Shown: piece after piece, positions 30,978 to 38,908 of the stretch
Numbering within the stretch: position 1 is the first letter of the stretch
Layout: each line of letters starts with the position of its first letter
DNA from: Coriobacteriia bacterium
GTDB taxonomy: Bacteria > Actinomycetota > Coriobacteriia > Coriobacteriales > QAMH01
Length of the DNA: 51,582 nt
Direction of reading: 5' to 3'
NCBI GenBank assembly: GCA_003149935.1
Contig: QAMH01000001.1
Coordinates: 1-51,582, forward strand
Made by a program: the position numbers and the translations under genes
The notes under the pieces: model-generated
The model's input: the letters and a program-made list of their open reading frames with translations, nothing else
What the model was told of the DNA's origin: nothing
The model's database searches: none

Positions 30978-31517
30978 ATGTCGCGTATTGGCAAGCTGCC
31001 CGTTCCGGTTCCCGCCGGAGTCGAGGTAAAGATCGACGGCAACACCGTTACCGTCAAGGGTCCCAAGGGTGAACTCACCCAGACCTTCAACGAGAATATG
31101 GCCATCAGCCTGGGCGAGGACGGCTCCATCGTCGTCGAGCGCCCCAACGATGCACGCGAGAATCGCGCGATGCATGGCCTGACCCGTTCTCTCATCAACA
31201 ACATGGTCATTGGCGTGAGCGAGGGCTATTCCAAGACGCTCGAGCTCGTCGGCGTTGGCTATCGTGCCGCACTCAAGGGTGGCAAGCTCGAGATGACGCT
31301 CGGCTTCTCGCATCCTGTCGTCGTCGATGCCATCGACGGCATCACGTTCGAGTGCCCCGAGCCCACGATCATCAACATCAGTGGCATTGACAAGCAGCTG
31401 GTTGGCCAGGTCGCCGCGGACATCCGCGCGTACCGCAAGCCCGAGCCGTACAAGGGCAAGGGCATTCGCTACCAGGGCGAGCATATCCGCCGCAAAGAGG
31501 GCAAGGCTGCCAAGTAG
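30978..31517 (+). CDS. rplF: 50S ribosomal protein L6
   Basis: Binds the sarcin-ricin loop region, 179 residues. ATG 30978 after AAAGGAG gives MSRIGKLPVPVPAGVEVKI, the standard start; the open frame upstream belongs to no protein. It has two repeated domains, with GVGYRAALKGGKLEMTLGFSH in the second half and the PEPYKGKGIRY signature near residue 153. Confidence 0.98.
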   Translation: MSRIGKLPVPVPAGVEVKIDGNTVTVKGPKGELTQTFNENMAISLGEDGSIVVERPNDARENRAMHGLTRSLINNMVIGVSEGYSKTLELVGVGYRAALKGGKLEMTLGFSHPVVVDAIDGITFECPEPTIINISGIDKQLVGQVAADIRAYRKPEPYKGKGIRYQGEHIRRKEGKAAK

Positions 31518-31568
31518 TAAACGTACGCCGGTCGTTGCGCCGGTTAATTACAAGGAGAACGGTTCAGT

Positions 31569-31937
31569 ATGGATAAGCTCAAGGCAAAGAAGGCGAAACT
31601 GCAACGTCGCCAGCGCCGTGTGCGTGGCAAGGTTTCGGGTACGTCCGAGCGCCCGCGCCTACGCGTGACGCGTTCCAATTCCAACATCTACGCTCAGGTC
31701 ATCGACGATGTCGCTGCTGTCACGCTGGCAAGCGCGTCCTCGCTTGACGAGAAGGTCAAGGCCACCGGCAAGCATGGTGGCAATATCGAAGGTGCTGCCG
31801 AGGTGGGCAAGCTCATCGCCCAGCGTGCCCTCAATGCGGGTATCGGCGAGGTCGTGTTCGACCGCGGTGGCAATCTCTACCATGGCCGTGTGAAGGCGCT
31901 CGCCGAGGGCGCTCGCGAAGCCGGCCTGAAGTTTTAG
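31569..31937 (+). CDS. rplR: 50S ribosomal protein L18
   Basis: 5S rRNA-binding protein, 122 residues. A basic N-terminus (MDKLKAKKAKLQRRQRRVRG) is followed by the folded part ending GRVKALAEGAREAGLKF, the usual C-terminus. It lies 51 nt after rplF, with AAGGAG about 11 nt before the ATG. Confidence 0.97.
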   Translation: MDKLKAKKAKLQRRQRRVRGKVSGTSERPRLRVTRSNSNIYAQVIDDVAAVTLASASSLDEKVKATGKHGGNIEGAAEVGKLIAQRALNAGIGEVVFDRGGNLYHGRVKALAEGAREAGLKF

Positions 31938-31949
31938 GGGGAGGGAAAC

Positions 31950-32495
31950 ATGGCACAGAGGCCTAACAACAGGAAGTCAAACAGGCAGGCTGCACAGCAG
32001 GCTCCCGAACTCGAAGAGCGCGTCGTCTACATCAACCGCGTTTCCAAGGTCGTCAAGGGTGGTCGTCGCTTTGGTCTGACCGCGCTCGTCGTCGTTGGCG
32101 ATCACAACGGCAACGTGGGTGTTGGCATGGGCAAGTCCGCTGAGGTGCCCATCGCTATCAGCAAGGGCGTCGAGGACGCGAAGAAGAACATGTTCAAGGT
32201 CCCACTGACCGAGGAGGGCACCATCCCGCACGAGGTCATCGGTGAGTTTTCAGCTGGTCGCGTGCTGCTCAAGCCGGCCACGCCCGGTACCGGCGTTATC
32301 GCCGGCGGCCCGGTCCGCGCTCTGCTCGAGCTCGCTGGCGTCAAGGACGTGCTGTCCAAGTCGCTCGGCACCGACAACGCGATGAACATCGTCAAGGCGG
32401 CCGCCGAGGGTCTCAAGGAGCTCCAGAGCCCGCAGCAGGTTGCGAAGCGCCGCGATATGACCGTTGCTGAAATCTACGGAAAGAAGGCTCAGTAA
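31950..32495 (+). CDS. rpsE: 30S ribosomal protein S5
   Basis: Accuracy and mRNA-helicase protein, 181 residues. A polar N-terminal lead (MAQRPNNRKSNRQAAQQAP) precedes the dsRNA-binding fold with VVKGGRRFGLTALVVVGDHNG, then the second domain with GTGVIAGGPVRALLELAGV. The stop overlaps rpmD by one base (TAATG). Confidence 0.98.
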   Translation: MAQRPNNRKSNRQAAQQAPELEERVVYINRVSKVVKGGRRFGLTALVVVGDHNGNVGVGMGKSAEVPIAISKGVEDAKKNMFKVPLTEEGTIPHEVIGEFSAGRVLLKPATPGTGVIAGGPVRALLELAGVKDVLSKSLGTDNAMNIVKAAAEGLKELQSPQQVAKRRDMTVAEIYGKKAQ

Positions 32496-32686
32496 TGGCT
32501 AACGCAAAGAAGACGCTGCGCCTGACGCAGGTGAAGAGCTCGATTGGCTACAAGAAGGACCAGGCCGCAACGCTCAAGGCCCTGGGCCTGGGCAAGATCG
32601 GCTCCACGGTCGAGCAGGTCGACAACGATGCCATCAGGGGCATGATCTTCAAGGTCAAGCACCTGATCGAGGTCGAGAACATCTAG
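32495..32686 (+). CDS. rpmD: 50S ribosomal protein L30
   Basis: Small protein of 63 residues: MANAKKTLRLTQVKSSIGYK, then QAATLKALGLGKIGSTVEQ and a typical end. It is coupled to rpsE by TAATG. After it comes a 111-bp spacer with three consecutive hairpins before rplO, which is unusual because rpmD and rplO are normally close together. Confidence 0.97.
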   Translation: MANAKKTLRLTQVKSSIGYKKDQAATLKALGLGKIGSTVEQVDNDAIRGMIFKVKHLIEVENI

Positions 32687-32697
32687 CACGTATTGAT

Positions 32698-32777
32698 GGG
32701 CTGCATCATCGGGTGCAGCCCACGATGAGGAAGTCAGCCGGCGGCGAGCAGCCGGCTTCATCCGCATCAGGCGGATG
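32698..32777 (+). other. Three tandem hairpins between rpmD and rplO
   Basis: GGGCTGCA (32698-32705) with TGCAGCCC (32714-32721); AGCCGGC (32736-32742) with GCCGGCT (32751-32757); CATCCGC (32759-32765) with GCGGATG (32771-32777). All stems are perfect and none has a T-tract. They may be stabilising or processing structures within the operon. Confidence 0.6.
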
Positions 32778-32797
32778 AATGCGAAAAAGGAGACATC

Positions 32798-33238
32798 ATG
32801 GATCTTTCTGAACTCAAACCAGCCGAGGGCTCGACGAAGAAGCGCAAGCGCGTAGGTCGCGGCCATGGTTCCGGTCACGGCGGTACGTCCGGTCGCGGCA
32901 TGAACGGCCAGGCCTCGCGTGCCGGTGGCACCAAGGGCCCCGGTTTCGAGGGTGGCCAGACGCCGCTCGCGATGCGCCTTCCCAAGCTCCCCGGTTTCCG
33001 CAACATCAACCGCAAGGAGTACGTGCCGGTCAACGTCGGTCGTCTCAACGAGAAGTACGCTGCTGGCGAGACCGTCAACGGCGAGACGCTTGTCGAGAAG
33101 GGCATCATCAAGCATGCCGATGCACTCGTTAAGGTTCTCGGCGACGGCGAGATTTCCAAGGCACTGACGGTTCAGGTCGACAAGGTTTCCGCTTCTGCTA
33201 AGGCCAAGATTGAAGCGGCCGGAGGAAGGGTCGAGTAG
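32798..33238 (+). CDS. rplO: 50S ribosomal protein L15
   Basis: Late-assembly protein of 146 residues. It begins MDLSELKPAEGSTKKRKRVG and has the Gly/Arg-rich RGHGSGHGGTSGRGMNGQ stretch and FEGGQTPLAMRLPKLPGF. AAAGGAG precedes the ATG. The stop is 2 nt before the secY start, the normal neighbour. Confidence 0.98.
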   Translation: MDLSELKPAEGSTKKRKRVGRGHGSGHGGTSGRGMNGQASRAGGTKGPGFEGGQTPLAMRLPKLPGFRNINRKEYVPVNVGRLNEKYAAGETVNGETLVEKGIIKHADALVKVLGDGEISKALTVQVDKVSASAKAKIEAAGGRVE

Positions 33239-33240
33239 CC

Positions 33241-34530
33241 GTGCTCAACGCACTCATTAACGCAATGAAGGTGAAGGAGCTTCGTCACAAGATCTTCTTC
33301 ACCCTGGCAATCATAGCGCTGTACCGTGTTGGCTCGTTTATCCCCGTCCCCGGCATCCCGTTTGCCGACCTCGTGTCGAACTTCCGCGACACGAGCACGA
33401 ACGCCGGCCTGCTCATGCTCAACCTGTTCTCAGGTGGCGCACTCGAGTACTTCTCGGTGTTTTCGCTCGGCATCATGCCCTACATCACCGCGTCCATCAT
33501 CATGCAGCTCATGCAGGGCATCATTCCCGCCTTGCAGCGCTGGCAGAAGGAGGGCGAGGCTGGACAGCGCAAGGTCACGCGCATCACGCGTTATCTCACG
33601 CTCGTGCTTGGCCTGATCAACGCCATCGGCTACCTGGTTCTGTTCCAGAACGCCTTCGGCGTCGACTTCTCCACGACGGGCATGCCCACATGGCTCATCA
33701 GCACGATCATCATCGTCACGCTCGTGGCGGGCACGGCGCTCATCATGTGGATGGGCGAGCTCATCACGCAGCGCGGCATCGGCAACGGCATGTCGCTCAT
33801 CATCTTCGCGAACATCATCGCGCGACTCCCAAGCGCGCTGCTTGATTCGATTCAGAATGCCACCGATCAGATGCAGGGCATTCTCATGACGGTGCTCATC
33901 ATCGCCGTGATTCTCATTACGATTCCGGGCATCGTCTTCATCGAGCGTGGTCAGCGCCGCATTCCGGTGCAGTACTCCAAGCGCGTCGTGGGTCGCAAGG
34001 TCATGGGTGGCCAGTCCACGTACCTGCCGTTCAAGGTTAACGGTTCGGGCGTCATTCCCATCATCTTCGCGTCTGCTCTGCTGTACCTGCCTGCCCAGAT
34101 CGCCGCGTTCTTCAGCGACGCGGGTTGGCTGCAGGCTGTCGCCAACTTCTGCTCGGCCGGTTGGGGTAACTGGATCCTGACCTTTGGTCTGATCGTCTTC
34201 TTCGCGTACTTCTACACGTCGATGATCTATCACCCGCAGGAGACGGCGGATAACCTGAAGAACAACGGCGGCTTCATCCCGGGCGTGCGTCCGGGTGGTG
34301 CGACCGTGCAGTACATCAAGAACGTGATCAACCGCATCACGCTTCCGGGTGCGATGTTCCTTGCGGCCATCGCGATCATCCCGTCCATCCTGTACTCGTT
34401 CACGGGTAACACCCTGATCCAGCTGTTCGGTGGCACCTCCGTGCTCATCATGGTCGGCGTTGCGCTTGACACGATGACCAAGCTGGAGAGCCAGTTGAAG
34501 ATGCACAACTACGACGGCTTCTTCAAATAG
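33241..34530 (+). CDS. secY: Preprotein translocase subunit SecY
   Basis: Channel subunit of the Sec translocon, 429 residues, ten predicted membrane helices. It starts with GTG 2 nt after the rplO stop; GGAGGAAGG lies in the end of rplO. Recognisable parts: YRVGSFIPVPGI (helix 1 region), GGALEYFSVFSLGIMPYITA, VGRKVMGGQSTYLPFKVN and the NNGGFIPGVRPG loop. The order rplO-secY-adk-map-infA is typical. Confidence 0.98.
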   Translation: MLNALINAMKVKELRHKIFFTLAIIALYRVGSFIPVPGIPFADLVSNFRDTSTNAGLLMLNLFSGGALEYFSVFSLGIMPYITASIIMQLMQGIIPALQRWQKEGEAGQRKVTRITRYLTLVLGLINAIGYLVLFQNAFGVDFSTTGMPTWLISTIIIVTLVAGTALIMWMGELITQRGIGNGMSLIIFANIIARLPSALLDSIQNATDQMQGILMTVLIIAVILITIPGIVFIERGQRRIPVQYSKRVVGRKVMGGQSTYLPFKVNGSGVIPIIFASALLYLPAQIAAFFSDAGWLQAVANFCSAGWGNWILTFGLIVFFAYFYTSMIYHPQETADNLKNNGGFIPGVRPGGATVQYIKNVINRITLPGAMFLAAIAIIPSILYSFTGNTLIQLFGGTSVLIMVGVALDTMTKLESQLKMHNYDGFFK

Positions 34531-34545
34531 ACTGAGGAGATTGTT

Positions 34546-35172
34546 ATGAATATCGTACTCCTGGGCGCTCCGGGCGCTGGGAAGGGAACTCAATCCGCAC
34601 GTCTCGTCGATGAGTTCGGCTTCACGCACCTTTCCACGGGAGATCTGCTTCGCGCCGCCGTCAAGGAGGGCACTGAGCTCGGCCTCAAGGCGAAGTCCTA
34701 CATGGACGCCGGAGAGCTTGTGCCCGACGAGGTTGTCATCGGTTTGGTCGAGGAAAGGCTCAAGGCTGACCCCGAGGCATCCTTCCTGCTTGACGGCTTT
34801 CCGCGCACGCCGGCCCAGGCAGTTGCGCTCGATAGCGTGCTTGCCAACCTGGGCCAGAAGCTCGATTACGCCATTGCCCTCGAGGTCGATCCCGAGGCGC
34901 TCATCGCGCGCATGTCGCAACGTCGCGTCTGCCGCGATTGCGGTTACCCCGGAACGGTCGAGACGGGCGCTGTCTGCCCCAAGTGCGGCGGCGAGATGTA
35001 CCAGCGCGCCGACGACAACGAGGAGACGGTCCGCAATCGTCTTGCCGTCTACGAGAAGTCGACGAGCCCGCTCATCGACTACTATCGTGGCAACGGCATC
35101 CTCATCGAGCTCGATGGTGGACAGTCTCCCGATATGGTCTTCGAGGATCTCAAGACGGCGATTGGCAAATAG
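34546..35172 (+). CDS. adk: Adenylate kinase, zinc-LID form
   Basis: Interconverts AMP, ADP and ATP in the cytoplasm. It has 208 residues. P-loop GAPGAGKGTQ at residues 7-16, the AMP-binding LSTGDLLR and LLDGFPRTPAQA. The LID domain has CRDCG and CPKCG, a four-cysteine zinc site as in Gram-positive enzymes. The start follows GAGGAG. map begins 5 nt downstream. Confidence 0.98.
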   Translation: MNIVLLGAPGAGKGTQSARLVDEFGFTHLSTGDLLRAAVKEGTELGLKAKSYMDAGELVPDEVVIGLVEERLKADPEASFLLDGFPRTPAQAVALDSVLANLGQKLDYAIALEVDPEALIARMSQRRVCRDCGYPGTVETGAVCPKCGGEMYQRADDNEETVRNRLAVYEKSTSPLIDYYRGNGILIELDGGQSPDMVFEDLKTAIGK

Positions 35173-35177
35173 CCGTC

Positions 35178-35945
35178 ATGAAGCGCTTTCGCCGCGACGG
35201 CGTCAAGATTAAATCGCCTGCCCAAATTGATGCAATGAAGGCAGCCGGCCACCTGAGTGCGCAAGCGCTCGAGGTGGTCGGTTCGCTTATGAGGCCAGGT
35301 GTGAGTACGGCCGAGCTCGATGCGGCTGCCGAGAAGTGCATCGTCGAAGCAGGTGGAACCCCGGCGTTCAAGGGATACGGCGGCTTTCCCGCCACTATCT
35401 GCGCCTCGGTGAACGACATGGTAGTGCACGGCATTCCGAGTCCCGATGTCATTCTCGAAGATGGCGATGTTGTCTCGATCGATACGGGCGCGATTGTCGA
35501 TGGCTGGGTTGGCGATAATGCCGAGACCTTCATTGTCGGCACGCATGACAAACAGCATCAGGATCTCCTCTCTACGACGCTTGCGGCTATGTGGGCGGGT
35601 ATTGACCAGGCGTTTCCCGGAAACCATCTGGGTGATATCGGACATGCGATACAGAAGGCCATCGAAGATGCGGGCTTCAGCGTGATTCGCGAGTATTCGG
35701 GCCATGGCATCGGGCGCAGAATGCACGAGCCTCCCAACGTCCTCAACTATGGCGTTCCCGGCCAGGGCGTGAAGCTCGAGGAAGGTATGGTCATCGCAAT
35801 TGAGCCGATGGCAGTGAGCGGGTCTCCGCGCGTGCGTACCATCTCGGATGGGTGGGGAGTCGTCACGTGCGATGGAAAGCCCGCAGCGCACTTCGAGCGA
35901 ACCATAGCCATCACCAAAGATGGCCCGCTCGTCCTGACCAAATAA
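35178..35945 (+). CDS. map: Type I methionine aminopeptidase
   Basis: Removes the initiator methionine from new proteins; two-metal enzyme of 255 residues. The metal ligands are visible in order: Asp in SIDTGAIVDGWVGDNAETF (two Asp), His in YSGHGIGRRMHEPP, Glu in IAIEPMA, and the late Glu near the C-terminus (ERTIAIT). ATG 35178 gives MKRFRRDGVKIKSPAQID. There is no SH3-type N-terminal extension. Confidence 0.98.
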   Translation: MKRFRRDGVKIKSPAQIDAMKAAGHLSAQALEVVGSLMRPGVSTAELDAAAEKCIVEAGGTPAFKGYGGFPATICASVNDMVVHGIPSPDVILEDGDVVSIDTGAIVDGWVGDNAETFIVGTHDKQHQDLLSTTLAAMWAGIDQAFPGNHLGDIGHAIQKAIEDAGFSVIREYSGHGIGRRMHEPPNVLNYGVPGQGVKLEEGMVIAIEPMAVSGSPRVRTISDGWGVVTCDGKPAAHFERTIAITKDGPLVLTK

Positions 35946-36034
35946 ACGTTTGCAAAAAAATCTGGAATTGCCGCTTCGTTTGAAGTAGTATGTTTCATTA
36001 CGTTTGCCGTAATTCAAATGGGAGAGTTGTATTC

Positions 36035-36253
36035 GTGAGCAAAGAGGGTGCCATTGAACTAGAGGGAAAGGTCATCGAGCCGCTCCCCAACGCGATGTTC
36101 AAAGTCGAGCTTGAGAATGGCCATCAGGTTCTGGCCCATATCTCAGGCAAGATGCGCATGCATTACATCAAGATCCTTCCGGGTGACAAGGTGACGGTGG
36201 AGCTTTCGCCGTACGACCTCGACCGTGGCAGGATCACCTATCGCTATAAGTAA
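36035..36253 (+). CDS. infA: Translation initiation factor IF-1
   Basis: OB-fold factor that blocks the A site during initiation. The true start is GTG 36035, with GGGAGAG 8 nt before it, giving 72 residues (MSKEGAIELEGKVIEPLPNA ... RGRITYRYK), the standard length. The ATG at 35990 would add 15 non-homologous residues and is rejected. It is separated from map by 89 bp. Confidence 0.97.
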   Translation: MSKEGAIELEGKVIEPLPNAMFKVELENGHQVLAHISGKMRMHYIKILPGDKVTVELSPYDLDRGRITYRYK

Positions 36254-36255
36254 GG

Positions 36256-36295
36256 ATTGCGGCATGCCGCAATGCGTGGGGTGCCTGGGCACCCC
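36256..36295 (+). terminator. Two adjacent perfect hairpins after infA
   Basis: ATTGCGGCATGCCGCAAT (36256-36273) is a perfect palindrome two bases after the infA stop. GGGGTGCC/GGCACCCC (36278-36285 with 36288-36295) follows. There is no T-tract. Probably a 3'-end or processing signal in the 128-bp gap to rpmJ. Confidence 0.5.
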
Positions 36296-36381
36296 TGTCG
36301 TCTGAGCAAGAAAATTACCGCCTGCGGCTGGGCGTAACGATAAAAACGAAGTGTAAACACTTTCGGAAAGGTAAGGACATC

Positions 36382-36495
36382 ATGAAAGTACGTCCTTCAG
36401 TAAAGAAGATGTGCGATAAGTGCAAGATCATCAGGCGTCATGGCAAGGTGTTCGTGATTTGCGAGAATCCGCGCCATAAGCAGCGTCAAGGCTAA
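36382..36495 (+). CDS. rpmJ: 50S ribosomal protein L36, zinc form
   Basis: 37 residues: MKVRPSVKKMCDKCKIIRRH, ending NPRHKQRQG. Three cysteines and one histidine (C11, C14, C27, H32) form the zinc ribbon of the C+ type. The ATG has GGAAAGGTAAGG upstream. The place between infA and rpsM is canonical. Confidence 0.97.
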   Translation: MKVRPSVKKMCDKCKIIRRHGKVFVICENPRHKQRQG

Positions 36496-36509
36496 GAGGG
36501 GGAGCGACA

Positions 36510-36881
36510 TTGGCTCGTATACTCGGTGTCGACCTTCCGCGCGATAAGCGCGTGGAGATTGGTCTGACTTACATTTATGGTATCGGTCTGACCCGCGCAA
36601 AGAAGATTTGCGAGGAGACCGGCGTTAATCCTGACACGCGCGTGCGCGACCTCACCGAAGAAGAGGTCGTCAAGCTTCGTGACAATATCGATGCGAACTA
36701 CACGGTCGAGGGTGACCTGCGTCGCGAGACGTCGCAGAACATCAAGCGACTGATGGAGATCGGCTGCTATCGTGGCCTGCGCCATCGTCGTGGCCTGCCT
36801 GTTCGTGGTCAGCGTACTCACACCAACGCTCGTACCCGCAAGGGTCCGCGTCGCCAGATCGGCGCTAAGAAGAGGGGCTAG
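36510..36881 (+). CDS. rpsM: 30S ribosomal protein S13
   Basis: Forms the head bridge to the 50S and contacts P-site tRNA. It has 123 residues. The start is TTG (product MARILGVDLPRDKRVEIGL) with GGGGGAG 6 nt upstream; no ATG fits. RHRRGLPVRGQRTHTNART is the signature, followed by a Lys/Arg-rich tail. rpsK begins 13 nt downstream. Confidence 0.98.
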   Translation: MARILGVDLPRDKRVEIGLTYIYGIGLTRAKKICEETGVNPDTRVRDLTEEEVVKLRDNIDANYTVEGDLRRETSQNIKRLMEIGCYRGLRHRRGLPVRGQRTHTNARTRKGPRRQIGAKKRG

Positions 36882-36894
36882 GTGAGAGGACAAC

Positions 36895-37293
36895 ATGGCT
36901 AAGAAGCAACAGAACACGACCCGCGTTCGTCGCGCAGACCGCAAGAACATCACGGTTGGTCAGGCTCACATCAAGAGCACGTTCAATAACACGATCGTTT
37001 CCATTACCGATACCCGCGGCAACGTCATTTCCTGGCAGTCCGCTGGCACGGTTGGATTCAAGGGTTCCCGCAAGTCCACGCCGTTCGCGGCGCAGATGGC
37101 TGCCGAGAAGGCCGCCAAGATGGCCATGGAGCACGGCCTCAAGAAGGTTTCCGTGTTCGTGAAGGGTCCCGGTTCCGGCCGCGAGACCGCCATCCGCTCG
37201 CTCCAGGCAGCTGGTCTGGAAGTTGCGAGCATCCAGGACTGCACGCCCATTCCGCACAACGGTTGCCGTCAGGTCAAGCGTCGTCGCGTCTAG
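36895..37293 (+). CDS. rpsK: 30S ribosomal protein S11
   Basis: Platform protein at the mRNA exit, 132 residues. It begins MAKKQQNTTRVRRADRKNI and includes HIKSTFNNTIVSITDTRGN and the C-terminal DCTPIPHNGCR signature. Usual alpha-operon position. Confidence 0.98.
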   Translation: MAKKQQNTTRVRRADRKNITVGQAHIKSTFNNTIVSITDTRGNVISWQSAGTVGFKGSRKSTPFAAQMAAEKAAKMAMEHGLKKVSVFVKGPGSGRETAIRSLQAAGLEVASIQDCTPIPHNGCRQVKRRRV

Positions 37294-37312
37294 CTTAGAA
37301 AGGTAATACGTC

Positions 37313-37906
37313 ATGGCAATTAACAGGACCCCGGTTCTGAAGCGCTGCCGCCAGCTTGGCATCGATCCCATCGTTTTAGGCTATACCAAGGAATCCAAGA
37401 AGCAGCCCAAGCAGCGCCGTCGTCAGGAGAGCGAGTACGGCCGCCAGCTTCGTGAGAAGCAGAAGGCCAAGTTCATCTATGGTGTACTCGAGAAGCAATT
37501 CCGCGGCTACTTCCACAAGGCTCGCCGCATGCAGGGCGTTACGGGCGAGAACCTCATGAGGATTCTCGAGTCCCGTCTCGACAACGTCGTGTTCCGCCTG
37601 GGTTTTGCGCGTACGCGCAAGGAGGCCCGTCAGACGGTCACACACGGTCACATCACGGTTAACGGCAAGCACGTCGACATCCCGTCGTATCGCGTGAGCC
37701 CCGGCGATCTCGTGGCAATCGCCCCGGCAGCCAAGGAGCTTCTCGTGATCAAGAGCGCCCTCATCTCCAACGAGCGCGTTCAGGTTCCCGCCTGGCTCGA
37801 GGTTGACATCGAGAAGCTGCAGGGCAACGTCATCTCGCTGCCGACACGAGACCAAATCGACTTGGATATCCAGGAGCAGCTCATCGTCGAGCTCTACTCG
37901 AAGTAA
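37313..37906 (+). CDS. rpsD: 30S ribosomal protein S4
   Basis: Primary 16S-binding protein and, in E. coli, repressor of the alpha operon. It has 197 residues. It begins MAINRTPVLKRCRQLGIDP with a single cysteine, so the N-terminus is the zinc-free form, unlike the zinc forms of S14, L33 and L36 here. The S4 RNA-binding domain is at LESRLDNVVFRLGFARTRKE, residues 84-150. Confidence 0.98.
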   Translation: MAINRTPVLKRCRQLGIDPIVLGYTKESKKQPKQRRRQESEYGRQLREKQKAKFIYGVLEKQFRGYFHKARRMQGVTGENLMRILESRLDNVVFRLGFARTRKEARQTVTHGHITVNGKHVDIPSYRVSPGDLVAIAPAAKELLVIKSALISNERVQVPAWLEVDIEKLQGNVISLPTRDQIDLDIQEQLIVELYSK

Positions 37907-37951
37907 TTCTTACCCTGTCCTATCCGATTAAAGTCTCGAGGAGGCTACTTA

Positions 37952-38893
37952 ATGACTGAGTTCATGAAGCCCAATATCACCGTCGAGCAAGTCGATGACA
38001 ACATTGCGCGGTTCGTCATGGAGCCGCTCGAGCGCGGCTACGGCCAGACGCTCGGCAATGGTATGCGTCGTGTCCTGCTGTCCTCCCTGGACGGCGCTGC
38101 GGCAACCGCCATCAAGATCGAGGGCGTGCAGCACGAGTTCACGTCCGCTCCCGGCGTTGTCGAGGATGTCACCGACATTGTTTTGAATATCAAAGGCCTG
38201 GTCTTCGCTCCCTTCGCTGGTGGCGAAGAGGCTACCGCCACGCTTTCCGCGCAGGGCCCCTGCGTGGTCACGGGCGCCGATCTGGAAGTTCCCACCGAGT
38301 TCCAGCTAATCAATCCGGATCACGTCATCGCGACGCTCTCTGAGGGCGCGCAGCTTGAGATGTCGGTCCGCATCGGCGTTGGCCGCGGCTACGTCCCCGC
38401 CGAGCGCAACAAGCGCCCGGAGGATCCCATCGGCATCATCCATGTCGACTCGCTGTTCTCGCCGATTCGTCGTTGCACCATGGACGTCACGGATACCCGT
38501 GTCGCACAGCGCACCGACTACGACAAGCTCATTCTCGAGGTCGAGACCAACGGCGCCATCAGCCCCGTCGATGCCGTCTGCCAGTCCGCCAACATCATCA
38601 ACCAGCACATGATGGCCTTCCTCTCGCTCGACGAGAGCAACGAGGAGGTCGAGGTGACGAGCATCTTCGCCCCCGAGGGCCCGAGCAAGAACACCGAGCT
38701 CGAGAAGCAGATCGAGGATCTCGATCTGTCGGTTCGCTCGTACAACTGCCTGAAGCGCGCCGGCATCCATTCGGTGCGTCAGCTGGTCGAGTATTCCGAG
38801 AACGACCTGCTCAACATCCGCAACTTCGGCGCCAAGTCCATCGAAGAGGTTAAGGACAAGCTTCAGTCGATGGACCTCAGCTTGAAGCTTTAG
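37952..38893 (+). CDS. rpoA: RNA polymerase alpha subunit
   Basis: Assembly platform of RNA polymerase with a promoter-contacting C-terminal domain. It has 313 residues. The N-terminal domain contains LERGYGQTLGNGMRRVLLSS near residue 31; the linker is around 235-250. The C-terminal domain SVRSYNCLKRAGIHSVRQL ... FGAKSIEEVKDKL has R262 at the position of E. coli R265, so UP-element binding is likely. GAGGAGG precedes the ATG. A second module of this kind is attached to RpoC in the same window. Confidence 0.98.
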   Translation: MTEFMKPNITVEQVDDNIARFVMEPLERGYGQTLGNGMRRVLLSSLDGAAATAIKIEGVQHEFTSAPGVVEDVTDIVLNIKGLVFAPFAGGEEATATLSAQGPCVVTGADLEVPTEFQLINPDHVIATLSEGAQLEMSVRIGVGRGYVPAERNKRPEDPIGIIHVDSLFSPIRRCTMDVTDTRVAQRTDYDKLILEVETNGAISPVDAVCQSANIINQHMMAFLSLDESNEEVEVTSIFAPEGPSKNTELEKQIEDLDLSVRSYNCLKRAGIHSVRQLVEYSENDLLNIRNFGAKSIEEVKDKLQSMDLSLKL

Positions 38894-38908
38894 TACGTAG
38901 GAGATTCA

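Noticed and set aside
35990..36034. An ATG start for infA adding 15 residues
   Set aside because: GTG 36035 has the ribosome site and yields exactly 72 residues with the family N-terminus.
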